Source: Pseudovibrio exalbescens | GTDB taxonomy: Bacteria; Pseudomonadota; Alphaproteobacteria; Rhizobiales; Stappiaceae | Length of the DNA: 64,000 nucleotides | Direction: 5' to 3' | Assembly: GCF_028737195.1 (NCBI RefSeq) | Contig: NZ_JAQZAJ010000002.1 | Location: forward strand, 806,001 to 870,000 | Shown: piece after piece, positions 34,484 to 43,688 of the stretch | Numbering within the stretch: the stretch's first letter is position 1 | How the letters are laid out: every line of letters begins with the position of its first letter | The notes under the pieces: generated by a model | The model's input: the letters and a program-made list of their open reading frames with translations, nothing else | Told to the model about the DNA's origin: nothing | The model's database searches: none | Program-made: the position numbers and the translations under genes

Positions 34484-35731
34484 ATGGTTCTTGCGTCAGA
34501 ATCGTTCTATGTTTGTTTCATGTCGCAAGAACCACTCATTACTCTTGGATCTCTCAGCTTCTCGTTGCAGCAAGCCGTTGCCATACTTGTGTTTTTCGCT
34601 GGAATGGTGACGCTCTGGTTTGGTGTTCGCATGCGCCAAAATGCGCGAACTGCTGAAAGACAAAGAGCTTTGGCAGAGCGCCGGGCCGAAGAGATGGAAC
34701 ACATGATGTCTCAGCTGGCCAAGAGCCAGTCTGAGATGACAGGTCGCATGCAGACGATGGCAGAGATCTTCGGTTCTCGGCAATCGGATCTCCTGCGCGT
34801 GGTGAACGAGCGGCTTGAGGGCGTCGGCAAATCGCTGAGCTCGTCAATGATGCAGTCCACAAAGCATACGCACGACAGCTTGCGCGCTGTGCATGAGCGG
34901 CTCGCAACTTTGGATCAGGCCCAAAAGTCCATGGGAGTTTTGGCTGGCGAGGTGGTGAACCTGCGACAGGTACTCTCTGACAAGCAGTCGCGAGGTGCGT
35001 TCGGACAGGGGCGGATGGAAGCCATTATCGAGGATGCGTTGGCTCCGTCCAACTATGCCTTTCAGGCGGTGCTGAGCAATAACTCGCGACCTGATTGCCT
35101 GATCCATATGCCTTCAGGCGCGCCGCCACTGGTTGTAGACGCCAAGTTTCCATTGGAAGCTTTTGAGGCCATGCGGTCCGCAGAAACTGCGGATGAAAAG
35201 AAACAGGCAGCGACGCGTTTCCGCCGGGACATTGCACGGCACATTGACGACATCAGCAGTAAGTATCTGCTGAATGGCGAAACGCAGGAAACCGCTCTCA
35301 TGTTTGTTCCCTCCGAGAGCGTTTTTGCGCACATTTATGAGCATTTCGAAGACCTCGTCCAGCGTGCCTATCGGGCCCGTGTGGTGATTGTTTCTCCCTC
35401 GCTCCTGATGCTGTCGGTCCAGGTCGTGCAATCCGTCCTGCGAGATGCACGCATGCGTGAGCAGGCCCACGTCATTCAAAAAGAAGTAGCGCATCTGATG
35501 GAAGATGTAGCGCGGCTAACGGAACGAACGGGAAAGCTGCAAAGCCACTTCAGCCAAACGGCCCGCGACCTTGAACAGATCCAGACGTCCAGCGGCAAGA
35601 TACAGCGCAGAGGGCAACGCATCGTTGATTTGGGATTGGGTGCTGAGCACCATGAGGGGACAAGGCCGCCCGAGCCGCTCCAAACAACACTTGAAGATGA
35701 CGAACTGCCGCCGCTCTTTTCCGGTCGGTGA
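34484..35731 (+). CDS. rmuC: DNA recombination protein RmuC
   Basis: A 415-residue RmuC-family protein. An N-terminal membrane helix (about residues 20-47) is followed by a long predicted coiled coil (about 55-160). The PD-(D/E)XK-like RmuC domain then includes DCLIHMPSG, VVDAKFPLEAF and MFVPSESVFAHI. RmuC limits DNA inversions and rearrangements. The start could also be the ATG at 34520, just before the membrane segment; neither has a good ribosome binding site. Confidence 0.92.
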   Translation: MVLASESFYVCFMSQEPLITLGSLSFSLQQAVAILVFFAGMVTLWFGVRMRQNARTAERQRALAERRAEEMEHMMSQLAKSQSEMTGRMQTMAEIFGSRQSDLLRVVNERLEGVGKSLSSSMMQSTKHTHDSLRAVHERLATLDQAQKSMGVLAGEVVNLRQVLSDKQSRGAFGQGRMEAIIEDALAPSNYAFQAVLSNNSRPDCLIHMPSGAPPLVVDAKFPLEAFEAMRSAETADEKKQAATRFRRDIARHIDDISSKYLLNGETQETALMFVPSESVFAHIYEHFEDLVQRAYRARVVIVSPSLLMLSVQVVQSVLRDARMREQAHVIQKEVAHLMEDVARLTERTGKLQSHFSQTARDLEQIQTSSGKIQRRGQRIVDLGLGAEHHEGTRPPEPLQTTLEDDELPPLFSGR

Positions 35732-35836
35732 ACCTCAGGTGCGACGAGTTTTTTCTTAACCGCATAATGCAATTAGCTGCTGACGGCTTGGCCATCTAAC
35801 GGGTAGGGTATTACCCATAGTTGAGAGGAGATTCTC

Positions 35837-36262
35837 ATGCGCCGGCCATTTCATCTTGCATTTCCAGTTACCGATTTGGACAGTACGAAGCGTTTTTACC
35901 ACGATGTGCTGGGCTGCACCGTGGGTCGTGAAAGTCCCGGAAAATGGGTGGACTTCGACCTTTTTGGGCATCAAATGTCCGCGCATCTGCGGCCTCAATC
36001 CTTCGCGTTGAATGCGGGCTCTGGTGCGGTTGATGGAGATGCTGTGCCCATTCCCCATTTTGGCGTTGTTTTGACCATGGAACAATGGCACGCGCTTGCG
36101 GAGCGACTGAAGCAGTTTCCCGAGGTGAGCTGGATCCTTGAGCCAAAGGTACGCTTCCAAGGAGAGCCGGGCGAACAGGGTACATTCTTCATTTCCGACC
36201 CATCTGGCAACGCTCTTGAGTTCAAAGGCTTTCAGAGCGACGAACAGATATTCGCAGTTTGA
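35837..36262 (+). CDS. VOC family (glyoxalase-like) protein
   Basis: A 141-residue vicinal-oxygen-chelate protein with paired beta-alpha-beta modules. The N-terminal HLAFPVTDLDSTKRFY and C-terminal FFISDPSGNALEFKGF carry the likely metal ligands (His, Glu). The substrate is unknown. GAGAGGAG precedes the start. It is followed after 11 bases by the nitrilase-type gene and appears to be part of a small metabolic cluster with it and ghrA. Confidence 0.85.
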   Translation: MRRPFHLAFPVTDLDSTKRFYHDVLGCTVGRESPGKWVDFDLFGHQMSAHLRPQSFALNAGSGAVDGDAVPIPHFGVVLTMEQWHALAERLKQFPEVSWILEPKVRFQGEPGEQGTFFISDPSGNALEFKGFQSDEQIFAV

Positions 36263-36273
36263 AGGGCTTGGCT

Positions 36274-37266
36274 ATGAAACTCGTAGAAGCAACTGGAACG
36301 GTCCTCTCTCCCAACAAGCAAGAACACCTCAAGGTTGGCATAGCGCAAATTGCGCCCATCTGGTTGGACCGAGCGGAAACGCTGGACAAGGTGATCGACT
36401 GCATAGATCAGGCGGCTGAGCAGGCATGTAAGCTGGTGGTGTTCGGCGAAGCAATGGTGCCGGGTTATCCATTTTGGCTTGAGCGCACTGATGGTGCGCG
36501 GTTCAATGATGCCAAGCAAAAAGCGTTGTATGCACACTATGTCGATCAAAGCGTCACCATCGAGAGAGGTGATCTGGATGGTGTTTGCGAAGCAGCCAAG
36601 GCGGGCGACATGGCTGTGTATCTCGGTGTGATGGAGCGGGCTCCGGATCGAAGCGGACATAGCCTTTATTGCTCTTTGGTTTACATAAACAATCAGGGTG
36701 AATTCGGGTCCGTTCACCGCAAGCTCCAGCCCACCTATGAAGAACGCTTGGCATGGGCGCCCGGAGACGGGCACGGTCTGCGCGTCCACGGGCTTGAACC
36801 GTTCAAGGTGGGTGGTTTGAACTGCTTTGAAAACTGGATGCCGTTATCCCGTGCAGCGCTCTATGCGCAAGGCGAAGACCTGCATGTGGCAGTGTGGCCA
36901 GGAGGGCTCCACAACACGGAAGACACGACTCGTTTCATTGCCAAGGAAAGCCGCAGCTATGTCCTTTCGGCGTCCGGGCTGATGCGCCCAGAAGATTGTC
37001 CGGAGAAAACGCCCGCACGCGATGAAATCCTCTCTGAAGGCGAGCCTTATCTGGCTAACGGGGGTTCCTGTATTGCCGCTCCGGATGGCAGCTGGGTTGT
37101 GCCGCCGCAAGTGGGCGATGAGGTGCTGATCACCGCCGTTCTGGACCACTCTCTGGTTCGAGGTGAGCGGCAGAATTTTGATCCAGCTGGCCACTACAGC
37201 CGCCCAGATGTGACACGGCTCCATGTCAATCGAAAGCGGCAAGCGCTGGCCGAATTCGAAGACTGA
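36274..37266 (+). CDS. Nitrilase-superfamily carbon-nitrogen hydrolase
   Basis: A 330-residue hydrolase with the catalytic triad visible: Glu in FGEAMVPGYP, Lys in HRKLQPTYEE and Cys in GLNCFENWMP. The GxNCxEN context is typical of true aliphatic or aryl nitrilases rather than amidases, but the substrate cannot be fixed. I chose the ATG at 36274 with GAAGGG upstream over a TTG at 36259. It follows the VOC gene closely and precedes the ghrA-like gene by 32 bases. Confidence 0.88.
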   Translation: MKLVEATGTVLSPNKQEHLKVGIAQIAPIWLDRAETLDKVIDCIDQAAEQACKLVVFGEAMVPGYPFWLERTDGARFNDAKQKALYAHYVDQSVTIERGDLDGVCEAAKAGDMAVYLGVMERAPDRSGHSLYCSLVYINNQGEFGSVHRKLQPTYEERLAWAPGDGHGLRVHGLEPFKVGGLNCFENWMPLSRAALYAQGEDLHVAVWPGGLHNTEDTTRFIAKESRSYVLSASGLMRPEDCPEKTPARDEILSEGEPYLANGGSCIAAPDGSWVVPPQVGDEVLITAVLDHSLVRGERQNFDPAGHYSRPDVTRLHVNRKRQALAEFED

Positions 37267-37298
37267 TCAGATTTAGTACTAGGAACAGGGATTGGTGA

Positions 37299-38243
37299 AT
37301 GACTTTAGTCATAGCAGTGCGGAACTTTGATGCAGAAGAATGGGCAGAGCGCATGAGAAAGCGTCTGCCGGGTAAAGAAGTCGTCATCTGGCAAGAAGGT
37401 GCGGTCCTCCCTGAAGATGTTGAGTATGTGCTGGCTTGGAAGCCGGAAGAAGCCGTTTTTGAAACGATCAAAGCGCCGAAAGCCATCTTCTCGCTTGGCG
37501 CTGGTGTCGACCATCTGATGAAACTCGATAACCTTCCAGAGGCTCCAGTCGTGCGCATCGTTGATCCTGATCTCACAGCGCGAATGACTGAATGGGTTGT
37601 GTTGCAAGTGCTTTTGCACCATCGAAGTCATCTGACATATGATGCACAGCAAGCAGACCGGCTTTGGAAGGGGCATCGCCAACCTGCCGCGAAGCACGTT
37701 CGTGTCGGCTTGCTCGGGCTTGGTGAGCTGGGCGGAGATGCAGCACGTGCTTTGTCCCGTCTCGGATTTAAAGTCTCAGGATGGTCGCGAAGGTCAAAAG
37801 TCATTGAGGGCGTAAAGTCCTATGCGGGTGACGAGCGTCTTGATGCCTTCCTTGCAAACACCGATATCCTTGTGAATCTCCTGCCCCACACAACGGCAAC
37901 AACCGGGCTGGTAGACGGAGAACTCCTCTCAAAACTTGCGCAGGACGGCGCGCTGGGCGGGCCGGTCTACATCAACGCGGGTCGCGGTGCCACACAGGTT
38001 GAAGCTGACATTGCAAAGATGTTGCAGGAGGGAACATTGAAAGGCGCGAGTCTGGATGTGTTTGCCGACGAACCCTTGGCAACGGAAAGCCCCCTCTGGG
38101 ACGCGCCGGGGTGCGTGATCACGCCTCATGTGGCCGCTGAAAGTGATCCAGAAGCTCTGTCAGATTACGTTGCGGAACAGATCAAGGCATTTGAAGCCGG
38201 AAGACCGCTTCAAAATGTGGTTGATCCAAGAACCGGTTATTAG
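37299..38243 (+). CDS. Glyoxylate/hydroxypyruvate reductase A-like
   Basis: A 314-residue D-2-hydroxyacid dehydrogenase of the GhrA subfamily. It has the NAD(P)-binding GLLGLGELG near residues 138-146, the catalytic Arg in NAGRGA, the Asp/Glu segment DVFADEPL and a terminal catalytic His in TPHVAAE. It would reduce glyoxylate or hydroxypyruvate. It closes the VOC-nitrilase-reductase group and precedes the pilus locus. Confidence 0.88.
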   Translation: MTLVIAVRNFDAEEWAERMRKRLPGKEVVIWQEGAVLPEDVEYVLAWKPEEAVFETIKAPKAIFSLGAGVDHLMKLDNLPEAPVVRIVDPDLTARMTEWVVLQVLLHHRSHLTYDAQQADRLWKGHRQPAAKHVRVGLLGLGELGGDAARALSRLGFKVSGWSRRSKVIEGVKSYAGDERLDAFLANTDILVNLLPHTTATTGLVDGELLSKLAQDGALGGPVYINAGRGATQVEADIAKMLQEGTLKGASLDVFADEPLATESPLWDAPGCVITPHVAAESDPEALSDYVAEQIKAFEAGRPLQNVVDPRTGY

Positions 38244-38331
38244 CCAAAGTGGCAAGTTTCTGCTTTTGTCTGAGGCAGATTTACACCTTCGAAAATTCTC
38301 TGGCCCATGCTTCACGCTAAAAAGGTGCGGT

Positions 38332-38550
38332 ATGGGCCAACGTTTCTCCAGATTTCTTGCAGCAGATTCCGGCACAACCTCAGTTGAATATGGATTGATA
38401 GGCGGCATCGTCGCGTTGGCCATGATAACGATCTGTGGCCTCAATCAGGTCTATGCGCCCGCAGCACCTGAGAATGAGCAAGTTCAAAGCACTACGGCAG
38501 ACGGCATTGATGCCATGTTGATGCCGACCCAATCACTGGCAACCGAATGA
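38332..38550 (+). CDS. flp: Flp/Fap-type IVb pilin
   Basis: A 72-residue prepilin. After a short basic leader, the Flp motif appears as SG-TTSVEYGLIGG, with predicted cleavage after Gly and the conserved Glu-Tyr at mature positions 5-6. A single hydrophobic helix follows, as in Caulobacter PilA. The start at 38332 gives the proper short leader; an upstream frame to 38128 overlaps the reductase gene and is not needed. It heads the Tad locus, with cpaA next. Confidence 0.92.
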   Translation: MGQRFSRFLAADSGTTSVEYGLIGGIVALAMITICGLNQVYAPAAPENEQVQSTTADGIDAMLMPTQSLATE

Positions 38551-38565
38551 GAGCTATTAGCAGGA

Positions 38566-38573
38566 TTAACCAG
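38566..38573 (+). promoter_or_regulatory. CtrA-like half-site upstream of cpaA
   Basis: TTAACCAG lies in the gap between flp and cpaA, resembling the TTAACCAT half-site of the alphaproteobacterial cell-cycle regulator CtrA. Single sites are weak evidence. Confidence 0.35.
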
Positions 38574-38655
38574 TTTAAAGTGGCGGTACGTTAATTCGAT
38601 CTTTGCAATTTTATCCAATAAGCGATTGGAGATGCTTTCGGCTCCGGTGGATTCT

Positions 38656-39177
38656 ATGCTTGCTACAGCGCTTCTTGTTTTCTTTCCTTTCATTATGATT
38701 TATGCCGCCATCAGTGATCTCTTCACGATGACCATCCCCAACTACATTTCTCTTGCCTTGATAGCAGGCTTTGCTGTTCTGGCTCCGCTTGCCGGCATGT
38801 CATTCGAAACCGTGGGTATTCACTTCGCAACGGCACTCATTGTGCTTGGTGCGGGCTTCGGTCTGTTCGCGCTTGGTGTGATGGGAGGCGGGGACGCGAA
38901 GTTTGCGGCCTGCGTTGCCTTGTGGCTTGGTTTTTCTGTCGCGTCCGTTGAGTTTTTGCTGCTTATGGCGATTTACGGCGGTGTGCTGACAATCGCAGTT
39001 CTGCTCTTCAGAAGCTTCCCGGTCCTGCCGCTTTTTATGGAAAAGCAAACTTGGATCTCACGGTTGCACAACAAGAAGACGGGTGTGCCATATGGAATCG
39101 CAATCGCATTTGCGGCTTTGCAGGTCTACGGCACAAGTGCGTGGTTTGATCAGATCGCCGCACTGTCTGCTCTCTAA
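38656..39177 (+). CDS. cpaA: Prepilin peptidase CpaA
   Basis: About 173 residues, an A24-family inner-membrane peptidase processing Flp pilin. The two catalytic Asp residues are visible in AAISDLFTMTIPN and GGGDAK. Multiple hydrophobic helices are present, and the length suits the short TadV/CpaA class, which lacks the methylase domain. Earlier TTG (38626) and ATG (38632) codons exist, but 38656, preceded by GGTGGA, places the start at the first helix. Confidence 0.9.
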   Translation: MLATALLVFFPFIMIYAAISDLFTMTIPNYISLALIAGFAVLAPLAGMSFETVGIHFATALIVLGAGFGLFALGVMGGGDAKFAACVALWLGFSVASVEFLLLMAIYGGVLTIAVLLFRSFPVLPLFMEKQTWISRLHNKKTGVPYGIAIAFAALQVYGTSAWFDQIAALSAL

Positions 39178-39195
39178 TCCAATCCACTTTGTTTG

Positions 39196-39351
39196 TTAAC
39201 AGAAAGTAAATTCCTCAAAACGCATGTGGCTTACATGTGTTGGTGGAGTTGTTTTATGGTTTTCTGAAATCTTGGCTGCACCAATTACAAATAAATACTA
39301 GTCACAATTAACCATGTCTTGACCATTTTGCAGCAGGTTAAGGTTAACCAA
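39196..39351. promoter_or_regulatory. Upstream region of cpaB with CtrA-like elements
   Basis: The 211-base gap before cpaB contains TTAA-N7-TAAA (39196-39210), a perfect TTAACCAT (39308-39315) and GGTTAAGGTTAACCAA (39336-39351). CtrA recognises TTAA-N7-TTAA or TTAACCAT half-sites and controls pilus genes in Caulobacter. Clustering of these elements here suggests cell-cycle control of the pilus operon. Confidence 0.5.
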
Positions 39352-39388
39352 TTGCGAAATTTCCCTGATCGAGAGGGCTGGTCTCAAA

Positions 39389-40165
39389 ATGAATATGGCG
39401 CGAGTTGTTGTTCTTGGTATCGCGTTGGGAGCGGGCTTGATTGCGTCCATGCTTGTCTTGAGCATGACGTCTTCAGAGCCACCGGCTCCTGTCGTTGTAG
39501 AAGCTGAGCCAATTGAAACTGGCGAGATACTTGTTGCGACAGCCGACTTGCAGCTGGGCCAACGTATAGCCTCCGAAAACATTGAGTGGGTCAAATGGCC
39601 GGAAGAGGCGATTGCTGATGGCGCTATTCGCCGCGATGCGCGCCCGGAAGCGGCGTCGGAGCTGGTTGGGCAAATCACGCGATCCGCGATTTTTGCCGGT
39701 GAGCCTATCCGCTCAGAGCGGATCATTGATACCGATAGCGGGTTCCTCTCTGCAATCCTGCCCAAAGGAAAGCGTGCTGTCGCCGTCTCCGTGGATGCGG
39801 TCAACACCGCGGGCGGTTTCATTCTTCCCGGTGACAAGGTGGACCTCATCCTGACGCGCTCCACTGAAGGCGCGGATGGGTATCTCAGCGAAACCATTCT
39901 GGAGAATATTCGCGTTCTGGCGATCGACACGACCACCGAAGGCGAGCGTGATGATAAGGCAATGACGCCGGATAACACAGCGACCTTGGAGCTTTCGCCC
40001 TATCAGGCAGAAATTGTCACGCGGGCGCAGCAGGCTGGAACCTTGTCACTCGCGCTGCGCAGTGCACGTGACGTTTATGGCGAGGGCGAGGAACCGCCCC
40101 AAAAACGTGGTGCCATCAATTTCGTGAAGTTTGGTGTTTCCTCCCAATCTTCCAGCGGGCAGTAG
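39389..40165 (+). CDS. cpaB: Flp pilus assembly protein CpaB
   Basis: A 258-residue periplasmic protein anchored by an N-terminal hydrophobic helix (about residues 5-26). An SAF-like domain follows (ILVATADLQLGQRI), then the RcpC/CpaB region with KRAVAVSVDAVN and FILPGDKVDLILT. CpaB is thought to stabilise the outer-membrane secretin. It begins the main cpa operon, and its end sits five bases from the cpaC start. Confidence 0.93.
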   Translation: MNMARVVVLGIALGAGLIASMLVLSMTSSEPPAPVVVEAEPIETGEILVATADLQLGQRIASENIEWVKWPEEAIADGAIRRDARPEAASELVGQITRSAIFAGEPIRSERIIDTDSGFLSAILPKGKRAVAVSVDAVNTAGGFILPGDKVDLILTRSTEGADGYLSETILENIRVLAIDTTTEGERDDKAMTPDNTATLELSPYQAEIVTRAQQAGTLSLALRSARDVYGEGEEPPQKRGAINFVKFGVSSQSSSGQ

Positions 40166-40169
40166 TCAC

Positions 40170-41618
40170 ATGAATCATTTGATTAAAAAGTTTCCTGCAA
40201 TCGACCGCGTCAGAGTCGCCGCTGCTAAGTTCGGGTTGGTGCTGATCTGCGCGATGCTGGTTTTAACTGGCACCCAAGGTGGTGCAAGCTTTGCGCAAAC
40301 GGCGTTTCCTGCGGAAGTTAACATTGATGTAGCAGCGGCCCACCAGACACAGCGCTTGGCTGTTGGCTTGGGCCGGTCCGTCATCCTTAACTCCAGCGAA
40401 GAGGTTCGAGACGTCCTCGTCTCCAATCCGGGCATTGCCGACGCTGTCGTGCGAACCAACAAGAAGATCTACGTGTTCGGTAACGAGGTTGGACAGGCAA
40501 CTTTGGTACTTTTCGGTTCTGGTGGTCGGCAGATTGCGTCCTTCAAGATTCGGGTAGAGCAGGATGCCTCCGACCTTGCAAGCTTGATTGATCGCCTCTT
40601 GCCCAACTCGGACATTGAAGTCGAAATGTTGAATGGGACAGTTGTTCTGTCCGGCTTGGCTGTATCTGCTCAAGACGCTCAGATGGCGGCAGATATCGCA
40701 TCAAAATTCGTCTCAGATGACGACAAGCTTGTTTCCGCGATCAACGTTGCTGAACGAGATCAGGTTCAGCTCAAAGTGACCGTTGCAGAAGTAGAGCGCA
40801 GTGTGGTCAAGCAGTTGGGCGTTAACCTGACAGCGAGTGTCTCCTCCGGGAACTTTGGTGCCGGTTTCAACTCGCAGCCCGGCTTTAACGTAAATCCATC
40901 TGTAGTAAATCAATCCACTACAATCGGGTCTTTCATTTCCGGTGATGCGAGCGTCACCGCCCAAGTCCGTGCCTTGCAGAAAGACGGCGTTGCCAAAACA
41001 CTGGCGGAGCCCACACTTGTTGCTGTGTCTGGCGAAAACGCAAGCTTCCTTGCTGGTGGTGAGTTCCCAATTCCAGTGGCCTATGACGACAACGAGGTGA
41101 GCTTGGAGTTTAAGCCCTACGGTGTCGGGTTGGACTTCACGCCGGTTGTTTTGTCCGAAGGCCGTATCCGTCTCCGGGTTAAGACCGAGGTGAGCGAGCT
41201 GTCAAATGAAGGTGCAGTGAGCATTACGGGCGGCATTGCCGTCTCGGCGCTAAAGGTGCGCCGTGCCGAGTCTACTGTGGAGCTGCCATCAGGTGGCACG
41301 CTGGTCATGGCAGGCTTGCTGAAAGAGGATTACGCGCAGGAGATTGATGGAGTTCCCGGCCTCAGAGCTCTGCCGATCTTGGGGACACTCTTCAAGAGCC
41401 GTGACTTCCGCAACCAGCAGACCGAACTTGTTGTGTTTGTAACGCCCTATGTGGTCCGGCCTGTGGCGAGCGCGCAGCTCTCCCGTCCTACTGACAATCT
41501 GGTGCAGCCGGATGATAGCTCGACGATTTTCCTCAATCAACTCAATCGCATCTACAACAACCGAGAGGTGCCCCTCAAAGGCAGCTACCACGGTGACATT
41601 GGCTACATTTACGAGTAG
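40170..41618 (+). CDS. cpaC: Pilus secretin CpaC
   Basis: About 482 residues. An N-terminal signal-like hydrophobic stretch is followed by the pilus N-domain (GRSVILNSSEEVRDVLV), a BON-like segment and a C-terminal type II/III secretin domain. The secretin part includes LAEPTLVAVSGE and the conserved GVPGLRALPILGTLFKS. It should form the outer-membrane channel for Flp pili. The ATG at 40170 starts five bases after cpaB. Confidence 0.94.
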   Translation: MNHLIKKFPAIDRVRVAAAKFGLVLICAMLVLTGTQGGASFAQTAFPAEVNIDVAAAHQTQRLAVGLGRSVILNSSEEVRDVLVSNPGIADAVVRTNKKIYVFGNEVGQATLVLFGSGGRQIASFKIRVEQDASDLASLIDRLLPNSDIEVEMLNGTVVLSGLAVSAQDAQMAADIASKFVSDDDKLVSAINVAERDQVQLKVTVAEVERSVVKQLGVNLTASVSSGNFGAGFNSQPGFNVNPSVVNQSTTIGSFISGDASVTAQVRALQKDGVAKTLAEPTLVAVSGENASFLAGGEFPIPVAYDDNEVSLEFKPYGVGLDFTPVVLSEGRIRLRVKTEVSELSNEGAVSITGGIAVSALKVRRAESTVELPSGGTLVMAGLLKEDYAQEIDGVPGLRALPILGTLFKSRDFRNQQTELVVFVTPYVVRPVASAQLSRPTDNLVQPDDSSTIFLNQLNRIYNNREVPLKGSYHGDIGYIYE

Positions 41619-41629
41619 GGGTCGGAGAG

Positions 41630-42364
41630 ATGAGTTTCAATAAACAGAGACGAGATGGCTCCAACCTGAGTTCCATGGCGACACGACTTAGTGTAGTTGG
41701 CTTGGTGTCGGCGTTGCTTGTTGGCTGCCAGAGCGCGCAGCCGCAACAGCCAGTCTCACTCGCCGATTTTGACTATCGTCAGAAGCACCCAATAATTTTG
41801 ACAGAGGCCTCCGAGAACTTCGACATCCCGTTGGGCGGGAATACCCGCAACATCAACCGACAACTCAGTTCCACGATTATGGCTTTCGGCCAACAAGCGA
41901 AGGCTGAGGGAAATGGGTACGTTGAGGTGCTTGTGCCTTCGGGTTCGGCTAATGAGGCGGCTGCAAAAGCAGTCACCCCGCAAATCCGTAGCGCCTTAAA
42001 AATGGGTGGGGTTGAACCCTCTCGGATTGTGACAAGGGCCTACCCGGTAGATGACAGCTATGCTTCAGCCCCAATCCGGTTGTCCTTTGCGCGCACCAAA
42101 GCAGTGGTTCCTCACAAATGCGGCGAGTGGCCGGAAAACCTGGTCGGAGATATGGAGAACACCACACCCGACAACTTCGGCTGCTCCTATCAAGCGAACC
42201 TAGCCGCAATGATTGATAACCCCGCCGATCTGGTGCAGCCGCGGGCTGAGACACCAGTTGATGTCCAGCAGCGTCGCGACATGTTCGGCAAGTATCGCAC
42301 CGGACAGCAAACGCCCTCTCAGTACAAAGAGGGCGTAGGCGCACAAGTTAGCGAAAGTCTCTAA
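41630..42364 (+). CDS. cpaD: Pilus assembly lipoprotein CpaD
   Basis: A 244-residue predicted lipoprotein. The lipobox LVGC lies near residues 30-33, and the CpaD family core follows, with a C-terminal NFGCSYQANLAAMIDNPADLV that is a clear family signature. It is expected to help CpaC insertion in the outer membrane. GGAGAG precedes the start. It lies between cpaC and cpaE in the standard order. Confidence 0.93.
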   Translation: MSFNKQRRDGSNLSSMATRLSVVGLVSALLVGCQSAQPQQPVSLADFDYRQKHPIILTEASENFDIPLGGNTRNINRQLSSTIMAFGQQAKAEGNGYVEVLVPSGSANEAAAKAVTPQIRSALKMGGVEPSRIVTRAYPVDDSYASAPIRLSFARTKAVVPHKCGEWPENLVGDMENTTPDNFGCSYQANLAAMIDNPADLVQPRAETPVDVQQRRDMFGKYRTGQQTPSQYKEGVGAQVSESL

Positions 42365-42376
42365 AAAGGCAACGCA

Positions 42377-43666
42377 ATGAACAGTAATGCATCAGATCAG
42401 CTGCATATGTCAGAGGTTGGTTCAACTCCGGCGTTTGAGCCAAACCAAAGCTACGAAACTGCCGCAGTTCCTCGCGTGTCAATCGCCGCGTTTTGTGAAA
42501 CCGAGGCGGCTTATGAAACGCTGATAAAAGCGTCCTCCGATCGGCGGATGTCCAAAGCGCACACCAGTGTAAATCAAGGCTCCTTGTCGGAATGCGTTGC
42601 GTTGTATGAGAACGCACCAACACCGAACCTGTTGATCATTGAAACGACGCTGGACGGCCAAGCGCTGCTTCGCGAGCTGGATACGCTTGCAGATGTGTGT
42701 GATCCTGGCACGCGTGTCATGGTGATAGGTCAAATCAACGATGTGGAACTGTACCGCGCGTTGATGGCCCGTGGCATAAGTGAATATCTGCTCGGCCCCA
42801 TAGGCATCCACCAGCTCATCGCGACAATCAGCGGCTTTTATGCAGAGCCCGGAGCCGAGCCCCTCGGTAAGACGATTGCTGTTATCGGAGCCAAAGGTGG
42901 CTGTGGAGCGTCCACCATCGCCCACAATCTGTCTTGGGTTATTTCCAAGCGGCTCGAAACGGATGTTGCACTTGCCGATTGTGATTTGCCGTTTGGGACT
43001 GCGGGTCTGGATTTCAATCAAGACCCGCTTCAAGGAATGTGGGAGGCCGTTTCCGCGCCAGAACGTCTTGACCAGACGTTTCTTGATCGCTTGCTTTCCA
43101 AGTGCAATGAACGGCTAAGTTTCCTTGCTGCACCTGCTTCACTGGACAAGCCCTACGACTTCTCAGAGGAGCATTTCGATCAGCTTGTCGAGACCATGCG
43201 ATCCAGCACGCCCACCGTGGTATTGGACCTTCCGCACACCTGGAACGCTTGGGTTCGGCACCTGCTGGAAACCGTGGATATCGTGATTGTTGTCGCTGAG
43301 CCGGATCTCGCAAATCTGCGCAATGCAAAGAACTTGGTGGATGCGCTGGTGCAGCTTCGACCAAATGACATTCGTCCGTATCTGGTTCTGAACAAGGTGA
43401 CTATTCCAAAACGCCCGGAGATCAAGCCAGACGAGTTCAGCAAAGCTTTGGATGTTCAAAACCTTGCATCTATTCCGTTTGATCCGGGCCTGTTTGGCAC
43501 AGCTTCCAATAACGGACAAATGATCGGCGAGTTCGATCAAAAACACGCAGTTGGCGGCCTGTTTGAAGACATGGCACGGGTTGTGACGGGCAGGGGAGAA
43601 GTTGGAAGAAAAAAACAATCTGCCCTGTCTTCAATTTTCTCGAAACTCAAGAAATCCAAAGCCTAG
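42377..43666 (+). CDS. cpaE: Pilus localisation ATPase CpaE
   Basis: A 429-residue protein. The N-terminal part (about 30-155) is a receiver-like domain. The C-terminal MinD/ParA-like ATPase has the deviant Walker A GAKGGCGAST at residues 171-180. In Caulobacter CpaE targets the pilus machine to the cell pole. The gene stands just before cpaF in the usual order, with 22 bases between them. Confidence 0.94.
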   Translation: MNSNASDQLHMSEVGSTPAFEPNQSYETAAVPRVSIAAFCETEAAYETLIKASSDRRMSKAHTSVNQGSLSECVALYENAPTPNLLIIETTLDGQALLRELDTLADVCDPGTRVMVIGQINDVELYRALMARGISEYLLGPIGIHQLIATISGFYAEPGAEPLGKTIAVIGAKGGCGASTIAHNLSWVISKRLETDVALADCDLPFGTAGLDFNQDPLQGMWEAVSAPERLDQTFLDRLLSKCNERLSFLAAPASLDKPYDFSEEHFDQLVETMRSSTPTVVLDLPHTWNAWVRHLLETVDIVIVVAEPDLANLRNAKNLVDALVQLRPNDIRPYLVLNKVTIPKRPEIKPDEFSKALDVQNLASIPFDPGLFGTASNNGQMIGEFDQKHAVGGLFEDMARVVTGRGEVGRKKQSALSSIFSKLKKSKA

Positions 43667-43688
43667 GCAGTGTAGGGAGCGCGTATAA

